Part shown: positions 17,901 to 27,093 of the stretch, piece after piece
How positions within the stretch are numbered: the first letter of the stretch is position 1
Layout of the letters: each line of letters begins with the position of its first letter
NCBI GenBank assembly: GCA_963717745.1
Contig: CAVQXJ010000003.1
Location: forward strand, 310,001 to 374,000
Reading direction: 5' to 3'
Source of the DNA: JACCXG01 sp963717745
GTDB taxonomy: Bacteria > Acidobacteriota > Vicinamibacteria > Vicinamibacterales > 2-12-FULL-66-21
DNA length: 64,000 nucleotides
Notes under the pieces: model-generated
Databases searched by the model: none
Seen by the model: only the letters and a program-made list of their open reading frames with translations
What the model was told of the DNA's origin: nothing
Made by a program: the position numbers and the translations under genes

Positions 17901-18443
17901 GTAGTTGCGGCCGCCGTTGATCGCTCCTTCGAACGTGCTGCCGGTCGAGCCTGGCAGACTCGAAAAGATGAACTGCTGGACTTGCCGCTGACCGTCGCCC
18001 ACCAAAATCGGCCAGGTCTGATATTCCTTGCTCGAAACGTAGTGACCGATCTCCGCGGTGCTGGTTTCGATCACCGGCGCGGAGACGGTCACCGCCTCAG
18101 TGATGGCATCGACGTTGAGCTTGAAGTCGAGCGTCAGGGTCTGCGCCGCGCGAAGGGTCACCTGATCGGCCTGCGCCGGCCGGAACCCCGCAGCCTCGAC
18201 GCGGATCCGATAGAGGCCGTTGGCCAGGTACGGAATGACGTACACGCCGGCGTCGGTCGTCGTCGCCTTCGACTCGACGTTGGTCTCCACATTAGTTGCG
18301 ATCACGGTGGCGCCAATCAGCACGCCGCCCGCCGAATCGGTAACCGTGCCGTTGAACTGTGAACGTGCGACTTGCGCTTGCGCGACGCCGCCGCACAGCA
18401 GAGATGCCGCGACGACGAACGTCAGCCAGCGTTTCATTGTCAT
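14916..18443 (-). CDS. TonB-dependent receptor, Oar/CarboxypepD_reg type
   Basis: An outer-membrane receptor of 1175 aa. The ATG at 18443 lies 9 bases after GGAGG and starts a signal peptide ending GGVAQAQ. Residues of about 25-110 form a carboxypeptidase-regulatory-like beta domain (GTVTDSAGGVLIGATVIATN). A plug domain follows (QQFIFSSLPGS, ...GQTAVANFVVKSGTNDFHGS), then a long 22-strand-type barrel ending in the aromatic LQLSLRATF. It lacks an obvious N-terminal TonB box, as is usual for this Acidobacteriota/Bacteroidetes-like group. Substrates are probably oligosaccharides or peptides. It opens the minus-strand series TonB-TPR-SpoIID-HugZ and is head-to-head with a second such receptor, with 283 bases between the two starts. 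Confidence 0.9.
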   Translation of the reverse strand: MTMKRWLTFVVAASLLCGGVAQAQVARSQFNGTVTDSAGGVLIGATVIATNVETNVESKATTTDAGVYVIPYLANGLYRIRVEAAGFRPAQADQVTLRAAQTLTLDFKLNVDAITEAVTVSAPVIETSTAEIGHYVSSKEYQTWPILVGDGQRQVQQFIFSSLPGSTGSTFEGAINGGRNYSHEILVEGIPLGRNLQGGSNNEMSPPTEMVGEFKLQTGTLGAEFGGGQTAVANFVVKSGTNDFHGSGAFYLQDSKFDARPFNAKALNQNLPIRETQNWAVAVGGPIMLPKYNGRNRSFFYASFEKTHAEDQTSTSFRTLPTREFQNGDFSRLFDSGYTGDARSGTVIGTDALGRPVRFGQIYDPRTTRVVDGRVTRDPFPNNQIPRAMWDTVARNTLDQGLWDAPELDRLLNNQPQLSTSSPVFDQKTFATKYDQVLNDKHKLSFFVNREWRVRNNSPAGRYGPPPGQPTNLYQLQSTPSWMIRATENWVISDRFLHRFAFGYNRFGNANRSVYFNAGWPSKIGLQNQPDTTFPRFAFGAAGSGTALQGGGSSGLGNYGSLNRNETYEGSTIIQDDLTIIMGKHSIKTGFEGRFYYLESDSADGTATYNFFAAQSSLPTFDQQTGHTYASFLLGAVASSSRPVQIVNNSYYQNNYDFYVQDDYKVTPKLTFNLGVRWQILPGLTEKNGYMTNLDLTLPNSAAGNRPGALVFAEREGKKTFTDTYYGQVQPRLGVAYAVSPEMALSGGYSMSNRPALAYADGENFVTPNSNGYNASISITRATRPTPNSQDPVMQLSEPYPTFTGTFPNYDPTQLNNQGVGTVFRGDEARRERYNNYNVTLRRQLPKGFSTTVAYIGAYGTRLTFMPLDLGTGNEINRIPFDAIGRYGDLLLSPLSSQPQLGIALPYAGFNRTVLDALRPYPQFTSITWQNSFKGKTRYNSLQTSLERHFRNDFALLVAYTLSKTEDNVLKQDGSGDEWAIAAGGRHYPHFLKLTWIYEVPIGPGRAVNVDGVLGQILGGWTITGIHNYRSGGTLSISDPRINGAGYPIRPDVVSGVDPITYDGSAVDLARGTPYLNPAAFATQPLSAQGIPSRIGTAPYILDVRGPAAYTEDLGFLKRFGVGERAAEFRVDIINLLNRSGLAGPNTDLSSPNFGKIFGVGQGARRLQLSLRATF

Positions 18444-18726
18444 GTTTACCCGCCTCCATCCGTGGGAGTACAGCTTCGTAACCGGGTTTGTCAACGAGAA
18501 AAGGAAAGACGCGCGCCCGACGCACCGCAGGAGCATGGCTCTCGACCGCGGTCGTGATTGTCCGCTGACGGCTGAGGTGGGCCGATTCTCGTTGATGATG
18601 TTCTCGATCTGGTTGAGGCCAGGGCCGGTTGAGGCGTAGGATGCCCGACCGAGGGGAGTGGACGAGAGCGATCCGCCTCGATCGCCAGGCACCACTCGCC
18701 GATGTTGTCGAAAGGACGGAGGCGAT

Positions 18727-21700
18727 ATGCAGTACAGGTTGGTACGGATGGCCCTCGTGCTCCTCTGCATCATCACGGGTGCGGTCGCGGCTGGCGCACA
18801 GATCACGACTGGTGTGGTCAGCGGCGCGCTCAAGGATGAACAGGGCGCGGTCGTCCCCGGGGCAACCGTGACGCTGGTCAGTGACACGCGCGGCACCAAG
18901 GTCGCCGACGCGCACACGAACGAGAACGGCGACTTCGTCTTCCCGAACGTGCCCGGCGACACCTACACCCTCGAGGTGACGCTCGAAGGGTTCAAGACCA
19001 TGCGCCGGGCCGGCGTCCTCGTCAGTCCAGGGGATCGCGTGGTTGTACCGACAATGACGCTGACGGTCGGCGGCCTCGGGGAAACCGTGAACGTCAAGGC
19101 CGAGGCGCCGATGATCCAGGCCGCCAGCGGCGAGCGGGCGTTCACCGTGACAACCGAATCGGTTGAGAACCTGCCGATCCAGAACCGCAACTTCGCCGGC
19201 TTTGCCACGCTGGTCCCTGGCGCGATTGCGCAGAGCGGGACGGCGATTGCCGGCGGCGTCTTCCGACTCGGCGGCGGCGGCCAGAACAACATCATGATGG
19301 ACGGCGTGTCGACCATGGATACGGGGAACAACGGCCAGTTGATCTCCATGAACGTCGACTCGATCGCGGAGGTGAAGGTCCTGACCCAGGGCTATCAGGC
19401 CGAGTTCGGCCGCTCGAGCGGGCTGCAGATCTCGGCGGTGACCAAAAGCGGCACCAATCAGTACCGCGGGTCGTTGTACGACATCGAGCGCAACTCGGAC
19501 TGGAACTCGAACAGCTGGGCGAATGTCAAGAACGGCGACCCGAAGCCGGTGTCGAAGCAGCGCGACTGGGGCTATTCGCTGGGCGGCCCGATTGGCAAAC
19601 CCGGCGGCGCCAACCGGCTGTTCTTCTTCTACAGCCACGAGTACCGGCCGCGCGAGGCCGGCGGCCAGATCAATCGCTTCCGTGTGCCGACCGCGCTCGA
19701 GCGTCAGGGAGATTTTTCGCAGACCCGCGACAACAACGGCGCACTCTTCAACACGATTCGGGACTACACCACGGGCCTGCCGTTCCAGGACGGAGGCGTG
19801 ATCGGGCGGATTCCGCAGAACCGTCTCTATCCGACCGGCCTGAACATCCTGCGGAATCTGTGGCCGCTGCCGAATGTCGAACAGGTGCCGGGCCTCGGCT
19901 ACAACTATGAAGTCGAGGTCCCGGTGACGCGCTCGCTGCTGCACCAGCCGGTGCTCCGCGCCGATTATCAGGTCTCCTCGACCCTGCGGTTCACGGCGAA
20001 ATATGCCGGACAGCTGCAGGGCCAGGATACCGAGCCGGGGAGCCTGCCGGGGTTCAACGATCTGCTGCGGTGGAACCGGAACCGGCATGCGCCGTCGATC
20101 ACCGCCAACTACAACCTGTCCTCCTCGATGTTCATCGAGGGCACCTATGGATACAGTTTCAACGAGATCGCCAATCTGTACGTGAGCCCGCTCTCGAACC
20201 GCGCGAACGCCGGGCTGGCGGACCTGCCGATGCTGTTTCCGCAGGCCGGACTGGTCGACCCGTCCTACAACGCCGCGCGGGTGTTCGGCGCCGCGAGCTC
20301 GCCGTTCTTCACCGACGGCCGGGTGATGTATCCGCCGAATTTCTCCTGGGGCAACCGCATCGCCAACGCCCCGCCGAACCTCGGCGCCCAGCTGGCGAAC
20401 ATCAACCCGTCGCACGACGCATCGTTCAGTATCACGAAGCTCGCGGGGCGGCACACGCTGAAGGCGGGCGCCTACTGGAACCACGCCTACAAGGCCCAGC
20501 AGCTCGGCACCGCGGGGGCGACGCCGTTCCAGGGCGCGCTCAGCTTTGCCAACGAAACGCAGAACCCGCTCGACAGCGGCTTTGGATATGCCAACGCCGC
20601 GCTGGGCATTCTGAGCTCCTATGCCCAGCAGTCGGTGGTGGTCGAGGGCGGATACATCTACAACAACCTCGATTGGTACTTGCAGGACAACTGGAAGGTG
20701 AGCAACAAGCTCACTCTGGATTACGGCATGCGTTTCGTCTACATGCAGCCGACCTACGACACCCGCATCCAGGCCTCGACGTTCTTTCTCGATCAATGGC
20801 AGGGGGCACAGGCGCCGCTGCTCTATCTGACGGGGTGCGCGGGTGCGCGTCCATGCTCGGGGGCCAACCGTCAGGCGATGGATCCCCGGTCCGGCCAGCT
20901 GCTCGGTCCCACCTCCGGGGTGCTCATCGGGCAAATCGTGCCGGGCTCCGGGAACCTCATGAACGGCATCGTGCGGGCCGGTGACGGCATTTCCAAGTAC
21001 AACTACACATGGCCGGCCGTCGTCGCCGCCCCGCGCTTCGGGCTGGCCTATGACGTCAGCGGCGCGCAGCGGATGGTCTTGCGCGGCGGGATCGGACTGT
21101 TCCACGATCGCCCGGCCGGCGACACCATGTACTCGCAGGTCGGCAATCCAGGTTTCTCCACGTCCCGCACCGTGCGATACGCGCTGCTCCAGCAGCTGGC
21201 ATCCGGACTGGAGATTCTCGGCCCGCCCCAGCTCACCTCGGTCTGGCCTTATGAGGCGAAGATTCCGTCGTCCACGCAATGGAATGCCGGCGTCCAGATG
21301 ACGCTGCCGTGGGCCTCGACCGTCGACGTCTCGTATGTCGGCCAGCACGGCTTCAACCAGCTGCGGGAAATCCGCGGACAGACCCAGGTCGACATCAATG
21401 CGGTGGACTTCGAAGCGGCATTCCTGCCGCAGAATCAGGATCCGACGCTCGCCGCGAGCACCACCCCCGGCGCATCCGCGTATTCGACCGACCTGCTGCG
21501 ACCGTATCGCGGCCTCGGTCAGGTCGGGTTCAACTTCCCTGATTTTCAGGAGACCTATCACTCGATCCAGGCCTCGCTGAACCGCCGCTTCCGCGACGGC
21601 GTCGCGTTCGGCCTGGCCTACACCCTGGGTCTGGCCTGGGAAGGCAACATCGGCCTGCTTCAGCGGCTGCAGCACAGTGCCGACGGCACCTATGTCATCC

Positions 21701-22383
21701 GGGCCGACCAGGCCGAGTATGAAGAGCTGAACAAAGACATGGGCAACCGGCGCCACCTGCTGAAGGCGAACTTCCTGTGGGATCCGCCGAATCTGCCCTC
21801 GACGAACCAGACGATGAAGGTCGTGGGACTGCTGGTCAACGACTGGCAGCTCTCAGGCATCCTGACCGCCGGCTCCGGCGCGCGGTACGACATCAGCTAC
21901 CTGTACCAGAACGGAGGCTCGAGCGTGAACCTGACCGGGTCACCCAGCTACCCGGCCATGATCGGCATCGTCGGCGATACGGGAAAGGGCTGCTCGGACA
22001 ATCAGTACGGGCAGTTCAACGTCGCGGCGTTCGTGGGACCGCAGACTGGAAGCCTGGGCCTCGAGTCGGGCCGCAACTACATGGCGGGCTGTCCGGATCA
22101 CACGCTCGACCTCTCGCTTGCCCGGAATATCCGGCTCGGGGGCGCGCGACAGGTTCAGCTGCGCCTCGACGCGTTCAATGCGCTGAACACCGTCGTCTAC
22201 AGCGGGCGCATCACGCAGCTGCAGTTGAACAGCCCGACCGATCAGACGGTGCGCAATGCTCAGTTCCTGCCGAATGGGCAGGTCGATCCGACCCGCCTGA
22301 CACCGCGCAATGCCGGCTTCGGCGCCGTCACAAGCGCCCAGGCGATGCGGTCGATTCAGGCGCAGATTCGATTTTCGTTTTAA
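18727..22383 (+). CDS. TonB-dependent receptor, Oar/CarboxypepD_reg type
   Basis: A second outer-membrane receptor, 1218 aa. The ATG at 18727 has GGAGG four bases upstream and a signal peptide ending AVAAGAQ. The N-terminal regulatory domain reads GALKDEQGAVVPGATVTLVS. Plug signatures are LGGGGQNNIMMDGVSTMDT and GRSSGLQISAVTKSGTNQYR. The barrel ends with the C-terminal aromatic strand SIQAQIRFSF, suited to BAM recognition. It is only distantly related to the divergent receptor at 14916-18443. Downstream, three palindromes separate it from a Tat-exported sugar oxidoreductase; a shared carbohydrate-uptake theme is plausible but the ligand is unknown. Confidence 0.9.
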   Translation: MQYRLVRMALVLLCIITGAVAAGAQITTGVVSGALKDEQGAVVPGATVTLVSDTRGTKVADAHTNENGDFVFPNVPGDTYTLEVTLEGFKTMRRAGVLVSPGDRVVVPTMTLTVGGLGETVNVKAEAPMIQAASGERAFTVTTESVENLPIQNRNFAGFATLVPGAIAQSGTAIAGGVFRLGGGGQNNIMMDGVSTMDTGNNGQLISMNVDSIAEVKVLTQGYQAEFGRSSGLQISAVTKSGTNQYRGSLYDIERNSDWNSNSWANVKNGDPKPVSKQRDWGYSLGGPIGKPGGANRLFFFYSHEYRPREAGGQINRFRVPTALERQGDFSQTRDNNGALFNTIRDYTTGLPFQDGGVIGRIPQNRLYPTGLNILRNLWPLPNVEQVPGLGYNYEVEVPVTRSLLHQPVLRADYQVSSTLRFTAKYAGQLQGQDTEPGSLPGFNDLLRWNRNRHAPSITANYNLSSSMFIEGTYGYSFNEIANLYVSPLSNRANAGLADLPMLFPQAGLVDPSYNAARVFGAASSPFFTDGRVMYPPNFSWGNRIANAPPNLGAQLANINPSHDASFSITKLAGRHTLKAGAYWNHAYKAQQLGTAGATPFQGALSFANETQNPLDSGFGYANAALGILSSYAQQSVVVEGGYIYNNLDWYLQDNWKVSNKLTLDYGMRFVYMQPTYDTRIQASTFFLDQWQGAQAPLLYLTGCAGARPCSGANRQAMDPRSGQLLGPTSGVLIGQIVPGSGNLMNGIVRAGDGISKYNYTWPAVVAAPRFGLAYDVSGAQRMVLRGGIGLFHDRPAGDTMYSQVGNPGFSTSRTVRYALLQQLASGLEILGPPQLTSVWPYEAKIPSSTQWNAGVQMTLPWASTVDVSYVGQHGFNQLREIRGQTQVDINAVDFEAAFLPQNQDPTLAASTTPGASAYSTDLLRPYRGLGQVGFNFPDFQETYHSIQASLNRRFRDGVAFGLAYTLGLAWEGNIGLLQRLQHSADGTYVIRADQAEYEELNKDMGNRRHLLKANFLWDPPNLPSTNQTMKVVGLLVNDWQLSGILTAGSGARYDISYLYQNGGSSVNLTGSPSYPAMIGIVGDTGKGCSDNQYGQFNVAAFVGPQTGSLGLESGRNYMAGCPDHTLDLSLARNIRLGGARQVQLRLDAFNALNTVVYSGRITQLQLNSPTDQTVRNAQFLPNGQVDPTRLTPRNAGFGAVTSAQAMRSIQAQIRFSF

Positions 22384-22396
22384 TGTTTTTTGCTGT

Positions 22397-22529
22397 GGCC
22401 GAGGTCTAAAAGACCCCGGCCCCACATCAAGACGAACCATGACCCACATCTCGATGTGAGACCAGAGCTGTCTCGATGTAGGGCCAGGGTCTTGAGACCC
22501 TGACCGAGCGCGGGACTTTAGTCCCGCGC
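22397..22529. repeat. Cluster of three short palindromes
   Basis: Within 133 bases there are three near-loopless palindromes: 22397-22421 (11-bp arms, one mismatch, GAGGTCT...AGACCCC), 22485-22502 (CAGGGTCTTGAGACCCTG) and 22508-22529 (GCGCGGGACTTTAGTCCCGCGC, 10-bp arms). A smaller CACATCTCGATGTG sits between. They share the design of 3253-3290 and 54500-54521, and the phrase TGTAGGGC next to a GGTCT/AGACC stem recurs at 54495. They probably belong to a dispersed intergenic repeat family, and one or more may end transcription of the TonB gene. Confidence 0.7.
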
Positions 22530-22557
22530 CACAGTCACATCCACCGGAGGAGCTGTT

Positions 22558-23937
22558 ATGAGCAATCGGGGCACGTCGCTGACTCGTCGGAGGTTCTTCG
22601 ATCTCGCGGCAGGGGCCGCGGCCGTAGTCTCGACTTCACGACTCGACGCTCGGCAAGGGCCGCGCGGCGCAAACGACAAGGTTCGCATTGGACTGGTCGG
22701 GTCTGGCAGTCGCGGCCGCTCGGTGGCGGCACTGTTCATCCGGACTCATGCGGATGTTCAGTACGTGGCCAACTGCGACGCCTACGCGACACGGCTCGAT
22801 CAGGGCATGCAGCAGCTGTCGGGTCTGCAGAAAGACGTGAAGCTCGACGGCTACGAGGACTACCGTCGCATTCTCGATCGCAAGGATGTGGACGCCATCC
22901 ATATCGCGACGCCGGACCACTGGCACAGCCAGATGCTGGTCGACGCCATCGCCGCGGGCAAGGACGTCTATCTCGAGAAGCCGCTGTCGAACACGGTCGA
23001 ACGTGCCGTCGAGGCCCTCAACGCCTACAAAGGCTCCAACCGGGTGGTGCAGTTCGGCACGCAGCAGCGCTCGGGATCTCACTTCCAGGAAGCCGCGAAA
23101 ATCATCCAGGACGGCCAGCTTGGAAAGATCACCCATGCCGTCATTCAGTTCGGGGGATCCGGCTATGGAACGCCGCCGGAGCCAGAGGCGCCAGTGCCGC
23201 AAGGACTGAACTGGGATCTGTTTCAGGGGCCCGCCCCCAGACGGCCGTTCAAGCAGGGGCGCCTGCGCTGGCGTGGGTGGTGGGACTACGGCGGTGGCCT
23301 CATCACCGATTGGGGCGTCCATCTCACGGACGTGGCGTTGTGGTACCTCAATTCGCAGCGCGTGGGTCCCCTCCTGACCAGCGGCACGGCCCAGTACGTG
23401 AACTTCGTGAATCCCGAGCGGGATCAATCTCCGGATGCCTTCTCGGTCAGCTGGCAGTATCCGAGCTTCGTGATGACGTTCACGAATGTCGTGGTTCAAG
23501 ACTGGGAGTTCGGGCGTCAGGGGAACTACTTCTTCGGCCCGGGTGGCAGCCTGCTGATCCACCGTGCCGGCTATGAGGTGCGGCCCGCCGGTGGTGGCCA
23601 GGGTGGCCGTGGTCGCGGCGGAGCGGGCGCGGCGAATGCGCAGGCAGGACAGGGCGCGGCGGCCGCGCCGAATCCCGCGCCGGCGGCGCCGGCGGCGATC
23701 CAACCACGGCGGGTCCCCTGGCGGGAGAGCGACGGATCGGACAGCAGCAGCGCCACGATTGCCCATGGCCGGGACTTCCTCGATTGTCTGAAGTCGCGGA
23801 ACAAGCCGGTCAGCGATCTGGAAATCGGATTCTATGCGTCACTGCCGTGCCTGCTCGCCGTCAAAGCCGTACGCGAGGGCCGTTCGTTCCGATGGGATGA
23901 CGCTAAGAAGAAGGCGGTGCCGGTGGAGGGAACCTGA
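22558..23937 (+). CDS. Tat-exported Gfo/Idh/MocA family oxidoreductase
   Basis: A 459-aa NAD(P)-dependent sugar oxidoreductase-like protein. The N-terminus carries a twin-arginine signal (TRRRFFDLAAGAAAV), so the folded enzyme with its cofactor is probably exported. The Rossmann motif VRIGLVGSGSRGRSVAALF binds the dinucleotide. The Gfo/Idh family EKP motif is in DVYLEKPLSN; the downstream catalytic region includes DWGVHLTDVALWY with the conserved Asp/His. A Gly/Ala/Pro-rich insertion (about residues 340-380) is probably a flexible loop. GGAGGAGC precedes the ATG. Acidobacteriota and Planctomycetes carry many such exported paralogues, thought to work on sugars together with DUF1080 and isomerase proteins. 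It is convergent with the ACT gene, 1 base apart. Confidence 0.9.
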   Translation: MSNRGTSLTRRRFFDLAAGAAAVVSTSRLDARQGPRGANDKVRIGLVGSGSRGRSVAALFIRTHADVQYVANCDAYATRLDQGMQQLSGLQKDVKLDGYEDYRRILDRKDVDAIHIATPDHWHSQMLVDAIAAGKDVYLEKPLSNTVERAVEALNAYKGSNRVVQFGTQQRSGSHFQEAAKIIQDGQLGKITHAVIQFGGSGYGTPPEPEAPVPQGLNWDLFQGPAPRRPFKQGRLRWRGWWDYGGGLITDWGVHLTDVALWYLNSQRVGPLLTSGTAQYVNFVNPERDQSPDAFSVSWQYPSFVMTFTNVVVQDWEFGRQGNYFFGPGGSLLIHRAGYEVRPAGGGQGGRGRGGAGAANAQAGQGAAAAPNPAPAAPAAIQPRRVPWRESDGSDSSSATIAHGRDFLDCLKSRNKPVSDLEIGFYASLPCLLAVKAVREGRSFRWDDAKKKAVPVEGT

Positions 23938-23938
23938 T

Positions 23939-24481
23939 TCAAGCGCCTGTTGCGTCGATCGACGCCTCGCCGTCGTCGAGGGTGAGATCGACCATCAGCT
24001 CGCCGGCCAGCGCCTCGAGCCGGCTGCGCAGCCATTCGAGGGTGAGCGACGGCGGCATCCGCACGCTGGCGCGCGCGCGGAACAGGGTCTCCCCGGTCAT
24101 CGGCGCGCTGGTGATGTCGGTTTCCAGCTCCTCGATGTTGACGCCGTTCTGCGCCAGCACCCGCGAGATATCACGAATGATGCCCGGGTGATCGTTGCCG
24201 ACCAACTCGAGGCGCAGCGGCCGCAGCGGCCGCTCGGCGCCGTCGCCGGCCCCCTCGACCACAACGCGAAGGGCGGGGTCGGTCGTGGTCAGCTTCGTGG
24301 TCAGCGCCTCGGCACGATCGGCGTCAACGCTGACGCGGAGGATCCCTGCAAACTTGCCGGCGAGTCGCGCCATCCGGCTCTCTTCCCAGTTTCCCCCGGC
24401 GGCGAGGACCTGGTCGGCCAGCTGCTCGACGATGCCCGGCTTGTCGTCGCCGATGACGGTCAGTACCAACGACCTTCGCAT
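23939..24481 (-). CDS. Tandem ACT-domain protein (GcvR-like)
   Basis: A 180-aa cytoplasmic protein made of two ACT domains: residues of about 3-80 (LVLTVIGDDKPGIVEQLADQ) and about 92-175 (LRLELVGNDHPGIIRDISRV). The xGxDxPGI motif in each is the ligand-binding turn for small molecules such as amino acids. The layout matches GcvR, the accessory repressor of glycine cleavage in enterobacteria, and related free-standing ACT proteins. Because gcvTHP lies about 6 kb away, glycine sensing is a tempting guess, but no GcvA is present and the ligand is unknown. The ATG at 24481 is preceded by GGAGG at 10-base spacing. Confidence 0.8.
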   Translation of the reverse strand: MRRSLVLTVIGDDKPGIVEQLADQVLAAGGNWEESRMARLAGKFAGILRVSVDADRAEALTTKLTTTDPALRVVVEGAGDGAERPLRPLRLELVGNDHPGIIRDISRVLAQNGVNIEELETDITSAPMTGETLFRARASVRMPPSLTLEWLRSRLEALAGELMVDLTLDDGEASIDATGA

Positions 24482-24704
24482 GAACTGAGCTCCTCCGGGT
24501 GGCAGGGGCGACGGACCCGCGGCATGATATCGCGGCGTCAGCTGGAGGGCCGGGTAGGTCGAGGTCGAACGCGCGATCCCGGGCACAGCTCAGCCTGACT
24601 ATACTTCGCCGTTATGGTCCGAGCACGGCGCCGACTTGCGATATGCTCCCGCCTCCTGACGATCTAAGTCCCGGCATGAGATGCCGGGGGTCCCTGGAGG
24701 AAGC

Positions 24705-26984
24705 ATGCGCAGATTCATGCCGGGTCTCGGTATCGGCGCCGTTGTCTTCGTTGCCGCGTCGGCAGCGTCGGCGGAGCCGGTCATCATCAAGTGCGCGCGG
24801 CCGTGTACCGCGGTCATTCAGGCCGTCGAGACGAACGGCGGCGTCGTGACGTACCGTTACAAATACATCGACGCGGTGGCCGCCGACGTGACGACGTCAG
24901 CGTTGACCGCGGTCCGCGGCATCGCGGAGCTCGGCGCGGTCCGGAAGGATCACCTGATTCAACTACCCAATGCGGGATCCGAACAGCGTGGTCTGCCCGG
25001 CTGGGTCCAGACCGATGCCACCCACGTCAGCCCGCTCGGAGAAGCGCAGATCCGCTCGCTCGCGGCGGCCGCCTCGCCGAATGCCTACACCGTCAACAAC
25101 ACCGCGATGAACCTCACCGCGCTGCACGCCGACGGCGCGCTCGGCCAGGGCATGAAAGTGGCGGTCATCGATTCGGGACTGCGGCCGAATTTTCCCCATC
25201 TCACGCTCGATGGCTCCATCCTCGGCGGCGAAGACTTCGTCCCCGACGCGCCCGGCTTCATGGATGTCGCCAACAATGGCCACGGCACCTTCGTCGCCGG
25301 AATGATCTCGGGGAACGTCACGTTCGGCATCGCCGGCCTGCTGCGCAACTCGCTCGCCCTGCACTGCCCATCCTGCGCCACGCCGGTCTCGGCGACGGTC
25401 AGCGCGCTGCCCTTGCTGGGCTCGGCGCCGCTCTCGAGCATCTACGCGCTGCGGGTGTTTCCCGCGGTCGGCGGCGCCCCGGAATCCAGGATCATGGCCG
25501 CGATGGACCGGGTCATCGAGCTGCGGGACAATTTCGACAGCGGCATGCCGGAGACGAAGAATCCCGACGGCAGCTACACCGCGCTCAACATCACGGTCTG
25601 CAACATGAGCCTCGGTGGTCCGACCCTTTACGCCGGCCGCGATCTCGAGAGCGAGCTGGCCGAAGCGTTCCTCGAACACGACATCGTGCTGGTCACGAGC
25701 GCCGGTAACGCCGGTCCGAGCGGGTCGACCGGCGGCAGCCCCGGCACTGCCTTTGATGCGCTGACCGTCGGCGCAAGCTCGTCCGCCGTCCATGAGCGGG
25801 TGCTCCGCGACCTGCAGCGGCCGACCATTCCCGGGTATGGCCTGCTGTTCCGTCCGTTCGGCGGGGTGCAGACCGCGTACTTCAGTTCCCGCGGTCCGAC
25901 CGCGGACGGCCGGATCGATCCGGACGTGGTGGCAAACGGGTTCGCCAGCTTCGGCCAGGGATTCGGCACCGCTCCGGGCGGGCTCGATTTCGCGAGCGGC
26001 ACCAGCTTCGCGTCGCCGAGCGTCGCGGGAGTCGCGGCCGTGCTCCGTCAGGCCGTGCCTCAAGCCACTGCCCGCCAGATTCGCAACGCCATCATGCTCT
26101 CGGCCAACCGATCGATGATCGCGGATGGATCCGGGGCGAACGATCGCGGCTGGGGACACGTCGATGCGGGCACCGCACGGTCGCTGCTGCGCACCGGCCT
26201 GGTGCCGGACATTGGCGGACTCCATGGCCTCGGCAGCCCGAGCGTCGAGTTGAACATCCTGTTCACCGGCATCATCGCCGGCCACGGCAACGTGACGCGC
26301 CGCGCCACCAACCTCAAACCGGGCCAGCGCTTCGACACCTACTACGCGGTGGGCAAGGACACCTCGTCGGTCACCATCACCGTCTCCAACGTCGTCCCCG
26401 GCGCCACGCAGAATACTCTGTTCGGCGACGACATCCTGTTGACCGTGCACAGCGCGAAGACCAGCGCGATCGGTGAAGGAGACTATGCGGTCTTCGCCTT
26501 CACGACCGGTGGCACCTTCACGTTCCCGAACAAGGACTTTCCTTTCCTGCCGGACACCGGGCTGATGCGGATCACGCTCAACGGCGACTGGACCAACGCC
26601 AGCCCGATCAGCGCCACCGTGTCGATCACCTCGGACAAGACGCATACACCAGGACAGTCGGCGCAGCACAAGATCCAGGAAGCCGAGACTTACGCATACG
26701 AGTTCGCCGTGCCGGCCGGCACCAAGCGGCTCGAGGCGCAGCTCGAATGGAACGAGGACTGGGGATCGTATCCGACCAACGATCTCGATCTGTTCCTCAT
26801 TCCGCCGGCAGGCGCGCCGAACTTCGACGGCGCGACGCTCAACGCGCCGGAGCGAGCCGGCATTGACAATCCTGCGGCCGGCAAGTGGGTGGCGGTGGTC
26901 GACGGCTTCTCCGTGTCGTCGCGCCGCGGCGACAAATTCGGGCTGCGGCTGGTCATCGACGGCAAGGTCGTGAAGCTGAAGTAG
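24705..26984 (+). CDS. Secreted S8 (subtilisin-family) serine protease
   Basis: A 759-aa exported peptidase. The ATG at 24705 has GGAGG upstream and a signal peptide ending AASAASAEP. The catalytic triad is visible: Asp156 in VAVIDSGLRP, His193 in NGHGTFVAG, Ser434 in GTSFASPSVAG; the oxyanion Asn is in VTSAGNAGPSG. Between signal and catalytic domain lies a short I9-like prosequence. After the catalytic domain come about 250 aa of beta-rich C-terminal domains, the last resembling a P-domain (LEAQLEWNEDWGSYPTNDLDLFLI), which often mediates stability or substrate binding. An unusual Cys-rich turn (LHCPSCATP) lies in the catalytic domain. It is transcribed alone, convergent with the nnr gene. 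Confidence 0.9.
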   Translation: MRRFMPGLGIGAVVFVAASAASAEPVIIKCARPCTAVIQAVETNGGVVTYRYKYIDAVAADVTTSALTAVRGIAELGAVRKDHLIQLPNAGSEQRGLPGWVQTDATHVSPLGEAQIRSLAAAASPNAYTVNNTAMNLTALHADGALGQGMKVAVIDSGLRPNFPHLTLDGSILGGEDFVPDAPGFMDVANNGHGTFVAGMISGNVTFGIAGLLRNSLALHCPSCATPVSATVSALPLLGSAPLSSIYALRVFPAVGGAPESRIMAAMDRVIELRDNFDSGMPETKNPDGSYTALNITVCNMSLGGPTLYAGRDLESELAEAFLEHDIVLVTSAGNAGPSGSTGGSPGTAFDALTVGASSSAVHERVLRDLQRPTIPGYGLLFRPFGGVQTAYFSSRGPTADGRIDPDVVANGFASFGQGFGTAPGGLDFASGTSFASPSVAGVAAVLRQAVPQATARQIRNAIMLSANRSMIADGSGANDRGWGHVDAGTARSLLRTGLVPDIGGLHGLGSPSVELNILFTGIIAGHGNVTRRATNLKPGQRFDTYYAVGKDTSSVTITVSNVVPGATQNTLFGDDILLTVHSAKTSAIGEGDYAVFAFTTGGTFTFPNKDFPFLPDTGLMRITLNGDWTNASPISATVSITSDKTHTPGQSAQHKIQEAETYAYEFAVPAGTKRLEAQLEWNEDWGSYPTNDLDLFLIPPAGAPNFDGATLNAPERAGIDNPAAGKWVAVVDGFSVSSRRGDKFGLRLVIDGKVVKLK

Positions 26985-27093
26985 CCGGCCTGGAACACGC
27001 CGGGGTCAAGCAGTCAGGAGCATTCCTGCCGACCCGCTTGATCCCGGCGATCGTCCGGCGGTGGTCGCGGCACCGAAGCCGTTGAGGCCGTTG

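Noticed and set aside
18292..21756. Minus-strand open frame of 1154 codons opposite the second TonB receptor
   Set aside because: It is a high-GC antisense shadow; the plus strand has ribosome-binding site, signal peptide, plug and barrel motifs.
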